26,625 nt of DNA, from contig CBDUMS010000051.1 of assembly GCA_965368405.1 (NCBI GenBank), positions 1-26,625 on the forward strand, read 5' to 3'. The position numbers and the translations under genes are program-made. A model generated the notes under the pieces. That model was not told the DNA's origin and searched no databases. It saw only the letters and a program-made list of their open reading frames with translations. The stretch is from S012-113 sp965368405. Lineage in GTDB: Bacteria > Bacteroidota > Bacteroidia > Cytophagales > Cyclobacteriaceae. This document shows, piece after piece, positions 14,474-23,212 of the stretch (positions within the stretch are counted from its first letter, which is position 1; each line of letters starts with the position of its first letter).

Positions 14474-16420
14474 TTGATTAGATTTTTTAGTATTCTCATA
14501 GCATTTAACCTACTTAACTTTTCCGGTATTGCACAGCCTAGCTTTACATCGGGAGGAAACGTTACAGTAGTGCAAAACTCAGGACCTTATAGCGCAAGTT
14601 GGACTACTCCTGTTGGTGCCACTACCCCATCATTCACAACGGAAATTAACTATGTGGGTTTTCTTTCTTTTGATTCTGAACCTGCAATAGATGCCACTGG
14701 AAACCTAACTTTTGAACCTACCGCCAACAGAAGTGGTGAGGCTATTGTAAAAGTAACCCTTACAGACCTTGATAATATGCAGGCCTCTATTCCTGTTACT
14801 TTTCGCATAATTGTGGAGTTTATTAATGCTGCCCCAACTTTTGTTGTTCCCACCGGAGATCAATTAATTGATGAGAAAGCTGGAGAGCAAACTATATTAG
14901 GTTGGGCAACAGATATTTCTCCTGGCCCAAATCCTGATGAGATAAACCAGGGAATTTCTTTTTCAACAACTGTTGTTTCTACATCACCCTTTATGAGTTT
15001 TAGTAAGACTCCCGAAGTTAGCCCCACCGGCACCCTTACATATGAGGTAGACGAGGTAGCAAACGGCACCGCTACTGTAGAAGTAATTTTAATCGATGAC
15101 GGCTCTAATATTGCCCCAAATGCCAATTCAAGTATAGTCTACAGTTTTGATATTACTGTAAACCCAATAAACGATAGACCCAGTTTTATTGCTGGTGATA
15201 ATATAAAGGTAGATGAACACGCTGGACTCGTAACAATTACTGACTGGGCCACAAATATTTCTGCCGGACCGCCGGACGAAGAAGCTAGCCAGAGTTTAAC
15301 TTTTGTTGTTGTAGAAAATTCTATTACCTCATTCCTACAGTTTGACACTCCTGTAATGGTCGATGCCAACGGCACATTAAGCTTTCAAGCTACCAACCAT
15401 TATAACGGTGTAGCGGTCTATGAAATATATTTATTAGATGACGGCCCTTCTGATTCTCCCAATAATAATCGCAGTAGTTCTTTTGGTTTTACTGTATCTG
15501 TAGATTTTGTAAACGATGCCCCCTCCTTTGTTAAAGGAAGTGACATTGAGGTTGAAGAAGGCACAACAATATATACCTTTCCAGGATGGGCAACCGCTAT
15601 TAGCCCAGGCGAATCTCCAAACGAACAAGATCAGGAATTAAGATTTTCGGTAGTTTTTCAGCAAGTAACAGGCTCATTGGCCTTTTTAAGAATCCCAGAG
15701 ATCGACGAAACCGGACAGCTCATATTTCAAGCAACTGAACACACCCATGGAGAAGCCATCTTCGACGTTTATCTAATCGATGATGGTGATTTTGAACCTC
15801 CTAACGCAAACCAAAGCCCGGTTGAATCATTTACGCTTACCGTTACTTCGGTTAACTACCCTCCAAATAATATCTTTTTGAGCAATAGTGTAATTCTGGA
15901 AAGACAACCATCTGGGACCTTCGTTGGTACACTAACCGCCTCTGATCAGGATCCTGAAGATACTCACAACTTCAATTTGGTATTAGGAGAAGGCAGCGAG
16001 GGTAATGACTCCTTTGTTATCGATGGCGAAAGCCTTTTGACAGCCGAAGAATTTGATTGGACAATGCAAAACGAATATTTTATTCGAATAAAAACCTCGG
16101 ATGGCGAATTTTCGTTCGAAAAATCATTCAAAATAACCATTGAAAAGCTTATTGAAGGAATTAAATTCCCAAATGCAATAACCCCGAATGGTGATGGTGA
16201 AAATGACACTTGGGAAATTGAAGATATCGAGGCTTTCCCGGATGTGACCGTCTTTATTTATGATGCGGCTGGGCAAAATGTTTATAAATCAAAGCAAGGT
16301 TATATACCCTGGGACGGCACATTTAATGGAAAGGAGTTACCTATGGGTACTTATTATTATATTATTGACCTTAACGATGGTATAAACAGTTATAAAGGCA
16401 CAATTACGATAATCAAATGA
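14474..16420 (+). CDS. T9SS type-B secreted repeat protein
   Basis: This 648-aa protein has a TTG start; no ATG lies between the upstream stop and the signal peptide (1-20, LNFSGIAQ). Four beta-sandwich-like repeats follow: about 22-119, 120-234, 235-348 and 349-460. Repeats 2-4 share a GWAT/DWAT.ISPG-like turn, a 'GTL.Y/F' strand and a VYLIDDG-type strand. A cadherin-like domain spans about 463-557 (VGTLTASDQDPEDTHNF). The last 85 residues are the type-B (gliding-associated) C-terminal domain: FPNAITPNGDGENDTWEIED, then IPWDGTFNGKELPMGTYYYI and KGTITIIK. The mature protein is therefore expected on the surface or released. The acidic loops suit calcium-bound adhesin-like repeats, which is inference. 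It overlaps the PorP/SprF gene by ATGA, the usual pairing of a type-B cargo with its partner. Confidence 0.93.
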   Translation: MIRFFSILIAFNLLNFSGIAQPSFTSGGNVTVVQNSGPYSASWTTPVGATTPSFTTEINYVGFLSFDSEPAIDATGNLTFEPTANRSGEAIVKVTLTDLDNMQASIPVTFRIIVEFINAAPTFVVPTGDQLIDEKAGEQTILGWATDISPGPNPDEINQGISFSTTVVSTSPFMSFSKTPEVSPTGTLTYEVDEVANGTATVEVILIDDGSNIAPNANSSIVYSFDITVNPINDRPSFIAGDNIKVDEHAGLVTITDWATNISAGPPDEEASQSLTFVVVENSITSFLQFDTPVMVDANGTLSFQATNHYNGVAVYEIYLLDDGPSDSPNNNRSSSFGFTVSVDFVNDAPSFVKGSDIEVEEGTTIYTFPGWATAISPGESPNEQDQELRFSVVFQQVTGSLAFLRIPEIDETGQLIFQATEHTHGEAIFDVYLIDDGDFEPPNANQSPVESFTLTVTSVNYPPNNIFLSNSVILERQPSGTFVGTLTASDQDPEDTHNFNLVLGEGSEGNDSFVIDGESLLTAEEFDWTMQNEYFIRIKTSDGEFSFEKSFKITIEKLIEGIKFPNAITPNGDGENDTWEIEDIEAFPDVTVFIYDAAGQNVYKSKQGYIPWDGTFNGKELPMGTYYYIIDLNDGINSYKGTITIIK

Positions 16421-17451
16421 TGAAAAAGAGTATCTATATTGTTATTCTAGGCCTATTTCTTTTAGCGAGTAAAGGCCATGCTCAGTTAGATTACCGCTTT
16501 CATCAGTTTATGCAAAACCCTTTGCCTGTAAATCCGGCTTATTCGGGTATAGAAGACTTTGTTGATATTAAACTAGGCTATAGAATGCAGTGGGCAGGCT
16601 TTGAGGGCGCACCCACCAATCTTTTCATCTCTGGAAATATGGCATTAAAAATCAGCCCTGGCAATAGTTTCAAGGATCGCGGAGTTAGAATTTTTGAGGC
16701 AAACGCCTATAATGAAAAAGAAACTAACGATGAGTTTGGGTACCGAAAAGGGAAGCGCCACGGAATATCTTTTTATGCTCTTCAAAACACAGATGGCGGT
16801 TTTACGAATTTTGGTGGTTTTGTGAATTACGCCTATCATATCAGGATTACAAACCAATTAGTTTGGTCTGTTGGTGCAGGTGTGGGTTATGAATTCAATC
16901 GATTCGATGTTTCAGGTTTTAGCGTAGCAAACCCAACCAATGACCTAACCTACCTCAGCTATTTGAACAACCCCAGTAATTCAAAGAGTAACTTAAATAT
17001 AAACCTTGGTACGGTTATCTATCATCGAGAGCTTTTTCTAGGATATTCAGTCCTTAATGTGGCTTCTATTAATCTATCAGGCAATAATAGTTTCTATAAT
17101 GAGCAAGTCTCCCAATTAACTCATACGGTCCAATTTGGAACGCGTTATAAATGGCGCTATGGTTATCTTATAACGCCAAGCATCTTGGTACGCATTACTC
17201 CTAGCAACCCCTTGGAAGTTATTGGAGTTCTTAGAGCCAGAATTCATGATAAAGTTTGGGGTGGTGTTCAGTATACTTATCTAGGCGCTGTAGGGTTATC
17301 CTTAGGTGCGTATATTACCCCTAATATTGGATTTAATTATGCATACGAGTTTCCTACTTCGCAAATATATCGCGCTACCTCAGGCTCGCATGAAGTAGTA
17401 CTGGCTTTCAAACTGAAGAATAAGAACTTTTCCAGAGCCTATCTTTGGTAA
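16417..17451 (+). CDS. PorP/SprF family type IX secretion outer membrane protein
   Basis: This 344-aa protein has a signal peptide (about 1-22, LLASKGHAQ). The family opening follows: LDYRFHQFMQNPLPVNPAYS, then a WAGFEGAPTNLF stretch. The rest is a membrane beta-barrel with alternating strands; the last residues are KNKNFSRAYLW. PorP/SprF proteins bind type-B cargo and act with the T9SS machine at the outer membrane. The ATG overlaps the cargo's stop as ATGA, so the pair is translationally coupled, and each cargo usually has its own SprF-like partner. The neighbouring convergent protease gene ends one base away. Confidence 0.95.
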   Translation: MMKKSIYIVILGLFLLASKGHAQLDYRFHQFMQNPLPVNPAYSGIEDFVDIKLGYRMQWAGFEGAPTNLFISGNMALKISPGNSFKDRGVRIFEANAYNEKETNDEFGYRKGKRHGISFYALQNTDGGFTNFGGFVNYAYHIRITNQLVWSVGAGVGYEFNRFDVSGFSVANPTNDLTYLSYLNNPSNSKSNLNINLGTVIYHRELFLGYSVLNVASINLSGNNSFYNEQVSQLTHTVQFGTRYKWRYGYLITPSILVRITPSNPLEVIGVLRARIHDKVWGGVQYTYLGAVGLSLGAYITPNIGFNYAYEFPTSQIYRATSGSHEVVLAFKLKNKNFSRAYLW

Positions 17452-17452
17452 T

Positions 17453-18646
17453 CTAAATCAATGGCTTTAATCTGAACTCAGTGTACTTAAATTTATTGTT
17501 TCTTAAAATCACCAACTCGATTTTCTCCTGAGCTTGCGTAAAAGAATCACGAATTTTTTTGGGTTCCATTTCATCGACAAGAACCCCATTGATCGAGATA
17601 ATTTGATCGTCATTCCTTAAACCTGCCAAATCTGCGGGGGAACGATCAATCACATTCGTAATAAAGGGCAATCCATTAGTAAACTGTATATTAAACCCAG
17701 ATTTGTTCACTTCATAATCTCTTCCTATCAGTTCACTCGGTTCTAAATAAATAACGTTCCGCGAATAATCGAAGGTAAGATTAAAGCGTTGTAACAACCG
17801 ATTACCTATTATGCCGTTCATGAATTCAAGTGATAGTACGCCTTTGTTATCACTACTTAAGGCGACAGGAATATTAGCGAACTTATAGCCAGATAACTCA
17901 AAGGAGGCCAGCCTACCATAGCGAATCTTTGTGCGTCGATCGGAGGTGCCAATATTAGCTCGAACCGTGTAGTGATCTCCAACATTCTCTGCCATATTGT
18001 ATTTAAAAACTGTTGGAGAACTGATGATTAAATCTGTTCGCGAGCCAGTATCAACCATAAACCTGCCTTTAAAAACAGTGCTGTCATACATTAATACACT
18101 CGCATCGACTAGTGGTAGGTTCTGAGTTAAAGTTGTAGGAATTGCTTTTCCAGATCCTTTATATTCAAAATCAGCTGAATTATAGAGTCTTAATTCATTC
18201 TTGGTATAATCGATATTGACGACAAACCGTGAAAGAATTGCAAACCCAATTACACCATATACCTTAGATCCATTATCTAGCTCTTCAAATTCCGTACTGC
18301 TACTTAAAACTGTTATAGGTGCAATTTCGGTATCTGCCAAGCCAAGGCCTACCCCTCTGATTACACCTACTTTATGAGATCCCGAAACGCCAACATTCTT
18401 CCGGTATATCCTTGTTGTTAGGTTTAAAGAATCTGCAAGTTTTTTATTGATCAGTGTTCCCCCAGCACCACTATCGAAAATAAAATGTAGTGGGCCTGAA
18501 TTATTCAGCGAGACCTCTATAATTAAGTGTTCGTTATTAACCTTGAATGGAACAATGAGGGCAGAGTTATCCTGTGCAAATGAATCATTAATAGTAAATG
18601 CTAAGAGCGTTGTCAGGATAAAAAAAATTGACTTTCGAACTGTCAT
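17453..18646 (-). CDS. Exported aspartic protease with C-terminal PDZ domain
   Basis: This 397-aa protein is read from the ATG at 18646, chosen because it starts a signal peptide (MTVRKSIFFILTTLLAFTIN, ending SFAQ); the frame extends 22 residues further upstream without signal character. Two retropepsin-like halves are present. The first has FIFDSGAGGTLIN with D58, the second FMVDTGSRTDLII with D199. Two DTG/DSG motifs in one chain make a single-chain pepsin-like arrangement possible. A PDZ domain covers about 310-397 (DRSPADLAGLRNDDQIISIN), suited to binding peptide C-termini. The protein is expected in the periplasm or at the cell surface. It lies convergent with PorP/SprF and divergent from the GH92 gene. 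The substrate is unknown. Confidence 0.9.
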   Translation of the reverse strand: MTVRKSIFFILTTLLAFTINDSFAQDNSALIVPFKVNNEHLIIEVSLNNSGPLHFIFDSGAGGTLINKKLADSLNLTTRIYRKNVGVSGSHKVGVIRGVGLGLADTEIAPITVLSSSTEFEELDNGSKVYGVIGFAILSRFVVNIDYTKNELRLYNSADFEYKGSGKAIPTTLTQNLPLVDASVLMYDSTVFKGRFMVDTGSRTDLIISSPTVFKYNMAENVGDHYTVRANIGTSDRRTKIRYGRLASFELSGYKFANIPVALSSDNKGVLSLEFMNGIIGNRLLQRFNLTFDYSRNVIYLEPSELIGRDYEVNKSGFNIQFTNGLPFITNVIDRSPADLAGLRNDDQIISINGVLVDEMEPKKIRDSFTQAQEKIELVILRNNKFKYTEFRLKPLI

Positions 18647-18740
18647 AAATCCTATTTTTAAGGCTAAATTGCAATGAATACTATCTTCGAAGGATTGAAT
18701 TCCTTTTAACAATATTAACGTAAAAATCTATGTTTTTGAT

Positions 18741-21620
18741 ATGTTAAACGGCTTGAAAATTGCGCTCATCGCTTTAATAGCAATTACCTGTACTCCAAAG
18801 TCATACGATTATGCAAGACTAGTAAACCCATTTATTGGCACTGGTGGTCATGGCCATACTTTTCCAGGTGCAACTATGCCATTTGGAATGGTTCAGTTGA
18901 GTCCTGATACGCGAGTAGCCGGGTGGGACGCCTGCTCGGGGTACCACTACTCCGATTCCACCATCTTAGGCTTTAGCCACACCCACCTTAGCGGTACTGG
19001 TGCTGCTGATTATGGGGACATCCTCTTTACTCCTTTCACCGATTCTATTGTAAGCCCACTAGGGTTTCATCACGAAAAAGAAACCGCTTGGGCAGGTTAT
19101 TACGAAGTTGAGCTTGATAATAATATAAAGGTTCGATTAACCACTACAACTAGGGTGGGTATTCATGAATATAGTTTTAAAGGTAACAACCAAGCCAAAC
19201 TAGCCATCAACCTTGTTCATGGCATTGGCCCTGATTTGCTCATCGACTCTCAATTAACTAGCGAAAATAATAATGAAATATCCGGTTACCGTCGTTCCAA
19301 TGGCTGGGCCGAAGACCAGCTGATCTATTTTGTTGCTCAATTTTCTGAAGACTTTTCTTTATTAAATACAGAAGTTAGTAATGAGAGAATCGAACTTATT
19401 TTTCCAGAATCGAATCTGCCATTGCTTGTTAAAGTAGGCTTATCTACCATTTCAACAGATAACGCGAGAGAAAACATAGGCAAAGAGGCAAGGTCATGGA
19501 ACTTTAATCATTATGTTGAAAATTCTCAAAGAGTCTGGAATAGTGAACTGAAAAAGGTTAAAGCAGATTTTCAAAACCAGGAAGATAAGATTGTTTTCTA
19601 CTCGGCTCTCTATCATTCATTTTTAGCACCCAATACGTACAATGACATTAACGGTGAGTACCGTGGAATGGATAAGCAGACCCATATCAGCGATAGAACC
19701 CATTATACGGTCTTTTCGCTCTGGGATACTTTTAGGGCTGCTCATCCCCTATTTACAATTTTAAATGCAAGGCGGAACGTAGACATGATCAATACCATGC
19801 TAAGAATGTATGAGCAGAGTGGAAAATTACCAGTTTGGGAGCTTGCCGGACATGAAACAGGCACTATGATCGGGTACCATGCCATTCCCGTAATTGCAGA
19901 TGCAATTCTTAAAAACCAGCCTGGGTTCGACTATGATCTCGCACTTGAGGCAATGGTCCATTCGGCGAACCAAGACCATTTAGGTTTAGCATACTATAAA
20001 GAAATGGGCTATATACCCGTTGAAAAGGAACATGAGTCGGTATCAAAAACATTGGAATACGCCTACGATGACTGGTGCATTGCACAGGTTGCCGATGTAC
20101 TAGAAGAAGACTCTTTGAAGCATATATTTCTGCGTAGAGCACAGAACTACAAGAATTCTTTTGATCCTGAATCAGAGTTTATGCGACCCAAGCGCAATGG
20201 AACCTGGATAAAAGACTTTGATCCTTATGAGGTAAGTGGTAATTACACCGAAGCAAATGCCTGGCAGTATAATTATTTCGTCCCGCATGATATTTACGGC
20301 TTAAGTAAGCTATTTGGATCTAAGCAGGCCCTAGCTCAGAAGTTAGACACCTTATTCAATACTACATCGGTGGTAACCGGTCGACATCAACCTGATATTG
20401 ATGGTATGATTGGCCAATATGCCCACGGCAATGAACCCTCGCATAATTTTGCCTATCTCTATAATTACGTTGATGAGCCCTGGAAAACGCAAGAACTTGT
20501 GCGCAATATTGTGAGCACTCTCTACAGCAATGAGCCAGATGGCCTTAGTGGCAACGAAGACTGTGGGCAGATGTCGGCATGGTATGTTTTTAGTGCTTTG
20601 GGCTTCTATCCTGCTGTGCCAGGAAGTAATCAGTATGTTTTGGGCAGTCCTAGCATTAAAAAGGCGCAACTTAAATTAGAAAACGAAAACGTTTTTAAAA
20701 TTGAAACCATGAATTTTGGCCAAGAAAACATTTATGTATCAGATGTTACTTTTAATGGCAGGCCGTACAATAAGTCATTTATCCTTCACGAGGATATCAT
20801 GAAAGGTGGTAAGTTGATATTCCACATGAGCGATCAGCCAAATAAAAAATGGCATAACGAGACGATTATAGCTCCAGAGTCTTCAATAAAAGCATCAGCA
20901 ATAACCATCACACCGTTAATAAAAGGGGATGAAATGACCTTTTTAGATAGTTTGAAGGTATCCATGAAAGCACTAGATGGATTGGATCGAGTATTTTATA
21001 CCTTAGACGGATCTATGCCCGACTCTACCTCCAATTCCTATAGCTCAGATTTTTGGATTGATTCTACCACTACAATTAGATCAATTGCTATTAATAAAGA
21101 CAATACCTTATCATCAGTAAATCGAGCTGAGTTTATAAAAATACCCTTTGGAAGAACAATTAAACTTAAAAATGTTTACAGTCACTTGTATACAGGAAAC
21201 AGCTCGATGGCACTAATCGATCATATTCGGGGAGGAAATAACTTTCGAGATGGTTGGCAGGGCTATCATGAAGATAATTTGGAAGCAGTAATTGACCTCG
21301 GCGAAGAAAAAAGCATAAATTATATTGGTACCGGGTTCCTTCAAGATAATTATTCATGGATTTTTTATCCAGAATGGGTTGAGTTTTCGTTTTCGACGAA
21401 TGGCAAAAGCTTTAATAATCATCACAAAATTATAAACCATATCCCGGATCGTGCGGATGGCCTTATCACCCAGACCTTAGCAGATTCAATCCCTGAACTT
21501 AAGGCCCGATATGTGAAAGTCATTGCGCAAAATATTGGGAAATGCCCTGAATGGCATAAGGGAGCAGGTGGAAAGGCCTGGCTATTTGCGGATGAAATAA
21601 TAATTAGAACATCGAACTAA
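18741..21620 (+). CDS. GH92 family alpha-mannosidase with C-terminal carbohydrate-binding domains
   Basis: This 959-aa exported protein is probably a lipoprotein (IALIAITC, C17). The beta-sandwich starts at about 26 with YARLVNPFIGTGGHGHTFPG, and the catalytic alpha/alpha barrel spans about 285-640. The general acid is likely E504 in NYTEANAWQYNYFVPHD. Acidic residues near D606 in GNEDCGQMSAWYVFSALGFY fit the conserved acidic site, and H371 (LAGHETG) and HGNEPSHNF are also typical. GH92 enzymes are calcium-dependent exo-alpha-mannosidases, often acting on high-mannose N-glycans. It is about 200 residues longer than a minimal GH92. It carries a chitobiase-C-like domain at about 733-798 (VFYTLDGSMPD) and an F5/8C-like domain at about 808-956 (RARYVKV-type strand). 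The next gene starts 4 nt later. Family assignment is firm; linkage specificity is not shown. Confidence 0.97.
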   Translation: MLNGLKIALIALIAITCTPKSYDYARLVNPFIGTGGHGHTFPGATMPFGMVQLSPDTRVAGWDACSGYHYSDSTILGFSHTHLSGTGAADYGDILFTPFTDSIVSPLGFHHEKETAWAGYYEVELDNNIKVRLTTTTRVGIHEYSFKGNNQAKLAINLVHGIGPDLLIDSQLTSENNNEISGYRRSNGWAEDQLIYFVAQFSEDFSLLNTEVSNERIELIFPESNLPLLVKVGLSTISTDNARENIGKEARSWNFNHYVENSQRVWNSELKKVKADFQNQEDKIVFYSALYHSFLAPNTYNDINGEYRGMDKQTHISDRTHYTVFSLWDTFRAAHPLFTILNARRNVDMINTMLRMYEQSGKLPVWELAGHETGTMIGYHAIPVIADAILKNQPGFDYDLALEAMVHSANQDHLGLAYYKEMGYIPVEKEHESVSKTLEYAYDDWCIAQVADVLEEDSLKHIFLRRAQNYKNSFDPESEFMRPKRNGTWIKDFDPYEVSGNYTEANAWQYNYFVPHDIYGLSKLFGSKQALAQKLDTLFNTTSVVTGRHQPDIDGMIGQYAHGNEPSHNFAYLYNYVDEPWKTQELVRNIVSTLYSNEPDGLSGNEDCGQMSAWYVFSALGFYPAVPGSNQYVLGSPSIKKAQLKLENENVFKIETMNFGQENIYVSDVTFNGRPYNKSFILHEDIMKGGKLIFHMSDQPNKKWHNETIIAPESSIKASAITITPLIKGDEMTFLDSLKVSMKALDGLDRVFYTLDGSMPDSTSNSYSSDFWIDSTTTIRSIAINKDNTLSSVNRAEFIKIPFGRTIKLKNVYSHLYTGNSSMALIDHIRGGNNFRDGWQGYHEDNLEAVIDLGEEKSINYIGTGFLQDNYSWIFYPEWVEFSFSTNGKSFNNHHKIINHIPDRADGLITQTLADSIPELKARYVKVIAQNIGKCPEWHKGAGGKAWLFADEIIIRTSN

Positions 21621-21624
21621 ACAA

Positions 21625-22485
21625 ATGATTTCAAGGATAACCCTATCTCTAACGCTTTTAATAGCAGTTAGTGCATGCAGTAATAAGGAGAAGACAATTG
21701 GTGTGCCTAATGAGGCTGTAGTCATCGTGCCAACACCCAATAAAGTCCTTAAAAGAACTGGTAATACGCTATTTACGAAGAGCTTTTGGGTAGTAGCGGA
21801 CGTAAGTGACTCGGCTAGCGCGGAAATTGCCTCATATTTTGTAGAACAACTAAATATAATGGGTGGAACTTCTGCCTATATTACCGACCTCTATTCTACT
21901 CGCAAGCATGATCAGTCAGTAAAAATTGAAATAGTCGAGACATCTGCGAATGAGCCTGGTGAAGAATATACGCTGGATTTAACATCTACTAATGTGCAGA
22001 TATCAGGGAGCAGCACTCGTGGCTTGCTTCATGGTATACATACCTTCCTCCAACTTTTGGATTCGGGACTTCAAAATGATGAGAATTATACGATTAAAAA
22101 AATGATAATTAAAGATCAACCCCATCTGGGCCAAAGAGGAATTTTTTTATCTAATGTGATTTCTGAAGAGGATATCCTTTCACTCGTCACTGAAATGGCG
22201 CGTTTAAAACTAAACTTACTTATCGTAAATGAAGCACAAACCATCCCTGCTAAAGTATTAACCCTTTCAGAATTTTATGGCCTGCTTATAGTGACTCAAA
22301 GCCCAGAAAAAATTAACGCAAGGCAATCTCTTATTGACATTGACCAGCTCACCGAATTAAGTAAAGATGAGTCTTTCAATCCTGAAGGCGACACCTGTGT
22401 AGTTCGGTTCTCATCAACTGAAATGGATGTACTATTTACCGACCTTAAACTAGTATCAGAAATTGGGTGGACTGCTCACCAATAG
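21625..22485 (+). CDS. GH20-like lipoprotein lacking the catalytic core
   Basis: This 286-aa lipoprotein has lipobox VSAC (C18). Residues about 30-165 match the beta-hexosaminidase N-terminal domain: VVIVPTPNKVLKRTG, then EYTLDLTSTNVQISGSSTRG and LLHGIHTFLQLL. At 168-200 the first barrel strand and helix appear in altered form (LGQRGIFLSNVISEEDILSL, then RLKLNLLIVNE). The normal HWHLTDDQGW and catalytic Asp-Glu pair are absent. The last 30 residues (STEMDVLFTDLKLVSEIGWT) resemble the final helix of a GH20 barrel ('PR..ALAEVAW'), so about 250 middle residues seem missing. It starts 4 nt after the GH92 gene. Roles could be glycan binding or none. It could be called a pseudogene, but the frame is open and the end fits the family. 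Exact boundaries are uncertain. Confidence 0.75.
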   Translation: MISRITLSLTLLIAVSACSNKEKTIGVPNEAVVIVPTPNKVLKRTGNTLFTKSFWVVADVSDSASAEIASYFVEQLNIMGGTSAYITDLYSTRKHDQSVKIEIVETSANEPGEEYTLDLTSTNVQISGSSTRGLLHGIHTFLQLLDSGLQNDENYTIKKMIIKDQPHLGQRGIFLSNVISEEDILSLVTEMARLKLNLLIVNEAQTIPAKVLTLSEFYGLLIVTQSPEKINARQSLIDIDQLTELSKDESFNPEGDTCVVRFSSTEMDVLFTDLKLVSEIGWTAHQ

Positions 22486-22611
22486 TAATTTCTACTTAAA
22501 TGTATAAATTTTGCTCAGACAGCAATGTTAAAATTTATAAGCTCTATTCTTAGATTAAGTAATAGACACTAATCATCTCATTAATAAATACTTATTACTC
22601 TTAATATTTAT

Positions 22612-22632
22612 AATACTAATTTTATTAGTATT
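22612..22632. repeat. Perfect AT-rich hairpin
   Basis: AATACTAAT (22612-22620), TTT, then ATTAGTATT (22624-22632) form a perfect 9-bp inverted repeat with a 3-nt loop. It lies in the AT-rich gap between the GH20-like gene and the cyclophilin. It has no T-run on either side, so it is a weak terminator at best; it could equally be an operator or a palindrome that arose by chance. The rest of 22486-22722 shows no gene. Confidence 0.4.
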
Positions 22633-22722
22633 GAAAAACTGCTATTTTATTAATTTTAAATGCTCTAATTAAGTAGTTTTACATCAAAATAATTGCTCAT
22701 AAAAACACTCGATAAAAACGCA

Positions 22723-23160
22723 ATGCAAACAGCTTTAATTAATACCGACAAAGGCACAATGAAAGTGGAATTCTTCGCAAAAGATGCTCCCGGCACTGTA
22801 GCTAATTTTGTTAAACTCGCTAAGGATGGATATTATAACGGACTTAATTTCCATCGTGTAATTCCCAACTTTGTGATTCAGGGTGGCTGCCCAGATGGTA
22901 CTGGAGCAGGAGGACCAGGTTATACGATTAAATGTGAGTTAGATGGCGACAATCAGTACCACGACAAAGGTGTTCTATCTATGGCGCATGCCGGCCGAGA
23001 TACCGGTGGAAGTCAATTCTTTATTTGTCATAGCCGAGATAATACGTCACATTTAGATCGTAATCATACTTGTTTTGGTAAAGTCGTTGAAGGGCTAGAT
23101 GTTATTGATCTAATCCAACAAGGAGATAAAATTAATAGTATAGAGGTTAATGAAGAATAG
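22723..23160 (+). CDS. Peptidyl-prolyl cis-trans isomerase (cyclophilin type)
   Basis: This 145-aa protein is read from the ATG at 22723; a TTG 30 nt upstream is less likely. It catalyses proline cis-trans isomerisation, helping protein folding. Cyclophilin motifs are complete: NFHRVIPNFVIQGGCP (Arg, Phe and Gln of the active site) and GSQFFICH. KGVLSMAHAGRDTGG and CFGKVVEGLDVIDLI follow. No signal peptide is present, so it works in the cytoplasm. A strong terminator follows the stop. It is a single gene with AT-rich upstream DNA. Confidence 0.95.
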   Translation: MQTALINTDKGTMKVEFFAKDAPGTVANFVKLAKDGYYNGLNFHRVIPNFVIQGGCPDGTGAGGPGYTIKCELDGDNQYHDKGVLSMAHAGRDTGGSQFFICHSRDNTSHLDRNHTCFGKVVEGLDVIDLIQQGDKINSIEVNEE

Positions 23161-23182
23161 CAGTACCTCAATTTAGATACAA

Positions 23183-23212
23183 AGGGTTGTCAGGGTTGGC
23201 AATCCTTTTTTT
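23183..23212 (+). terminator. Rho-independent terminator after the cyclophilin gene
   Basis: AGGGTTGTC (23183-23191) and GGCAATCCT (23198-23206) form a 9-bp stem with two G-U pairs and a 6-nt loop, followed by a run of seven Ts that includes the last base of the stem. It lies 22 nt after the cyclophilin stop. The last bases overlap the convergent rhomboid gene's stop. Confidence 0.85.

Noticed and set aside
18647..18712. A 22-residue N-terminal extension of the aspartic protease
   Set aside because: The internal ATG at 18646 begins a clean signal peptide; the extension has no such property.
22486..22722. The missing part of the GH20-like gene, by frameshift
   Set aside because: The downstream DNA is AT-rich with many stops in all frames and shows no GH20 motif, so a simple frameshift does not explain the short protein.
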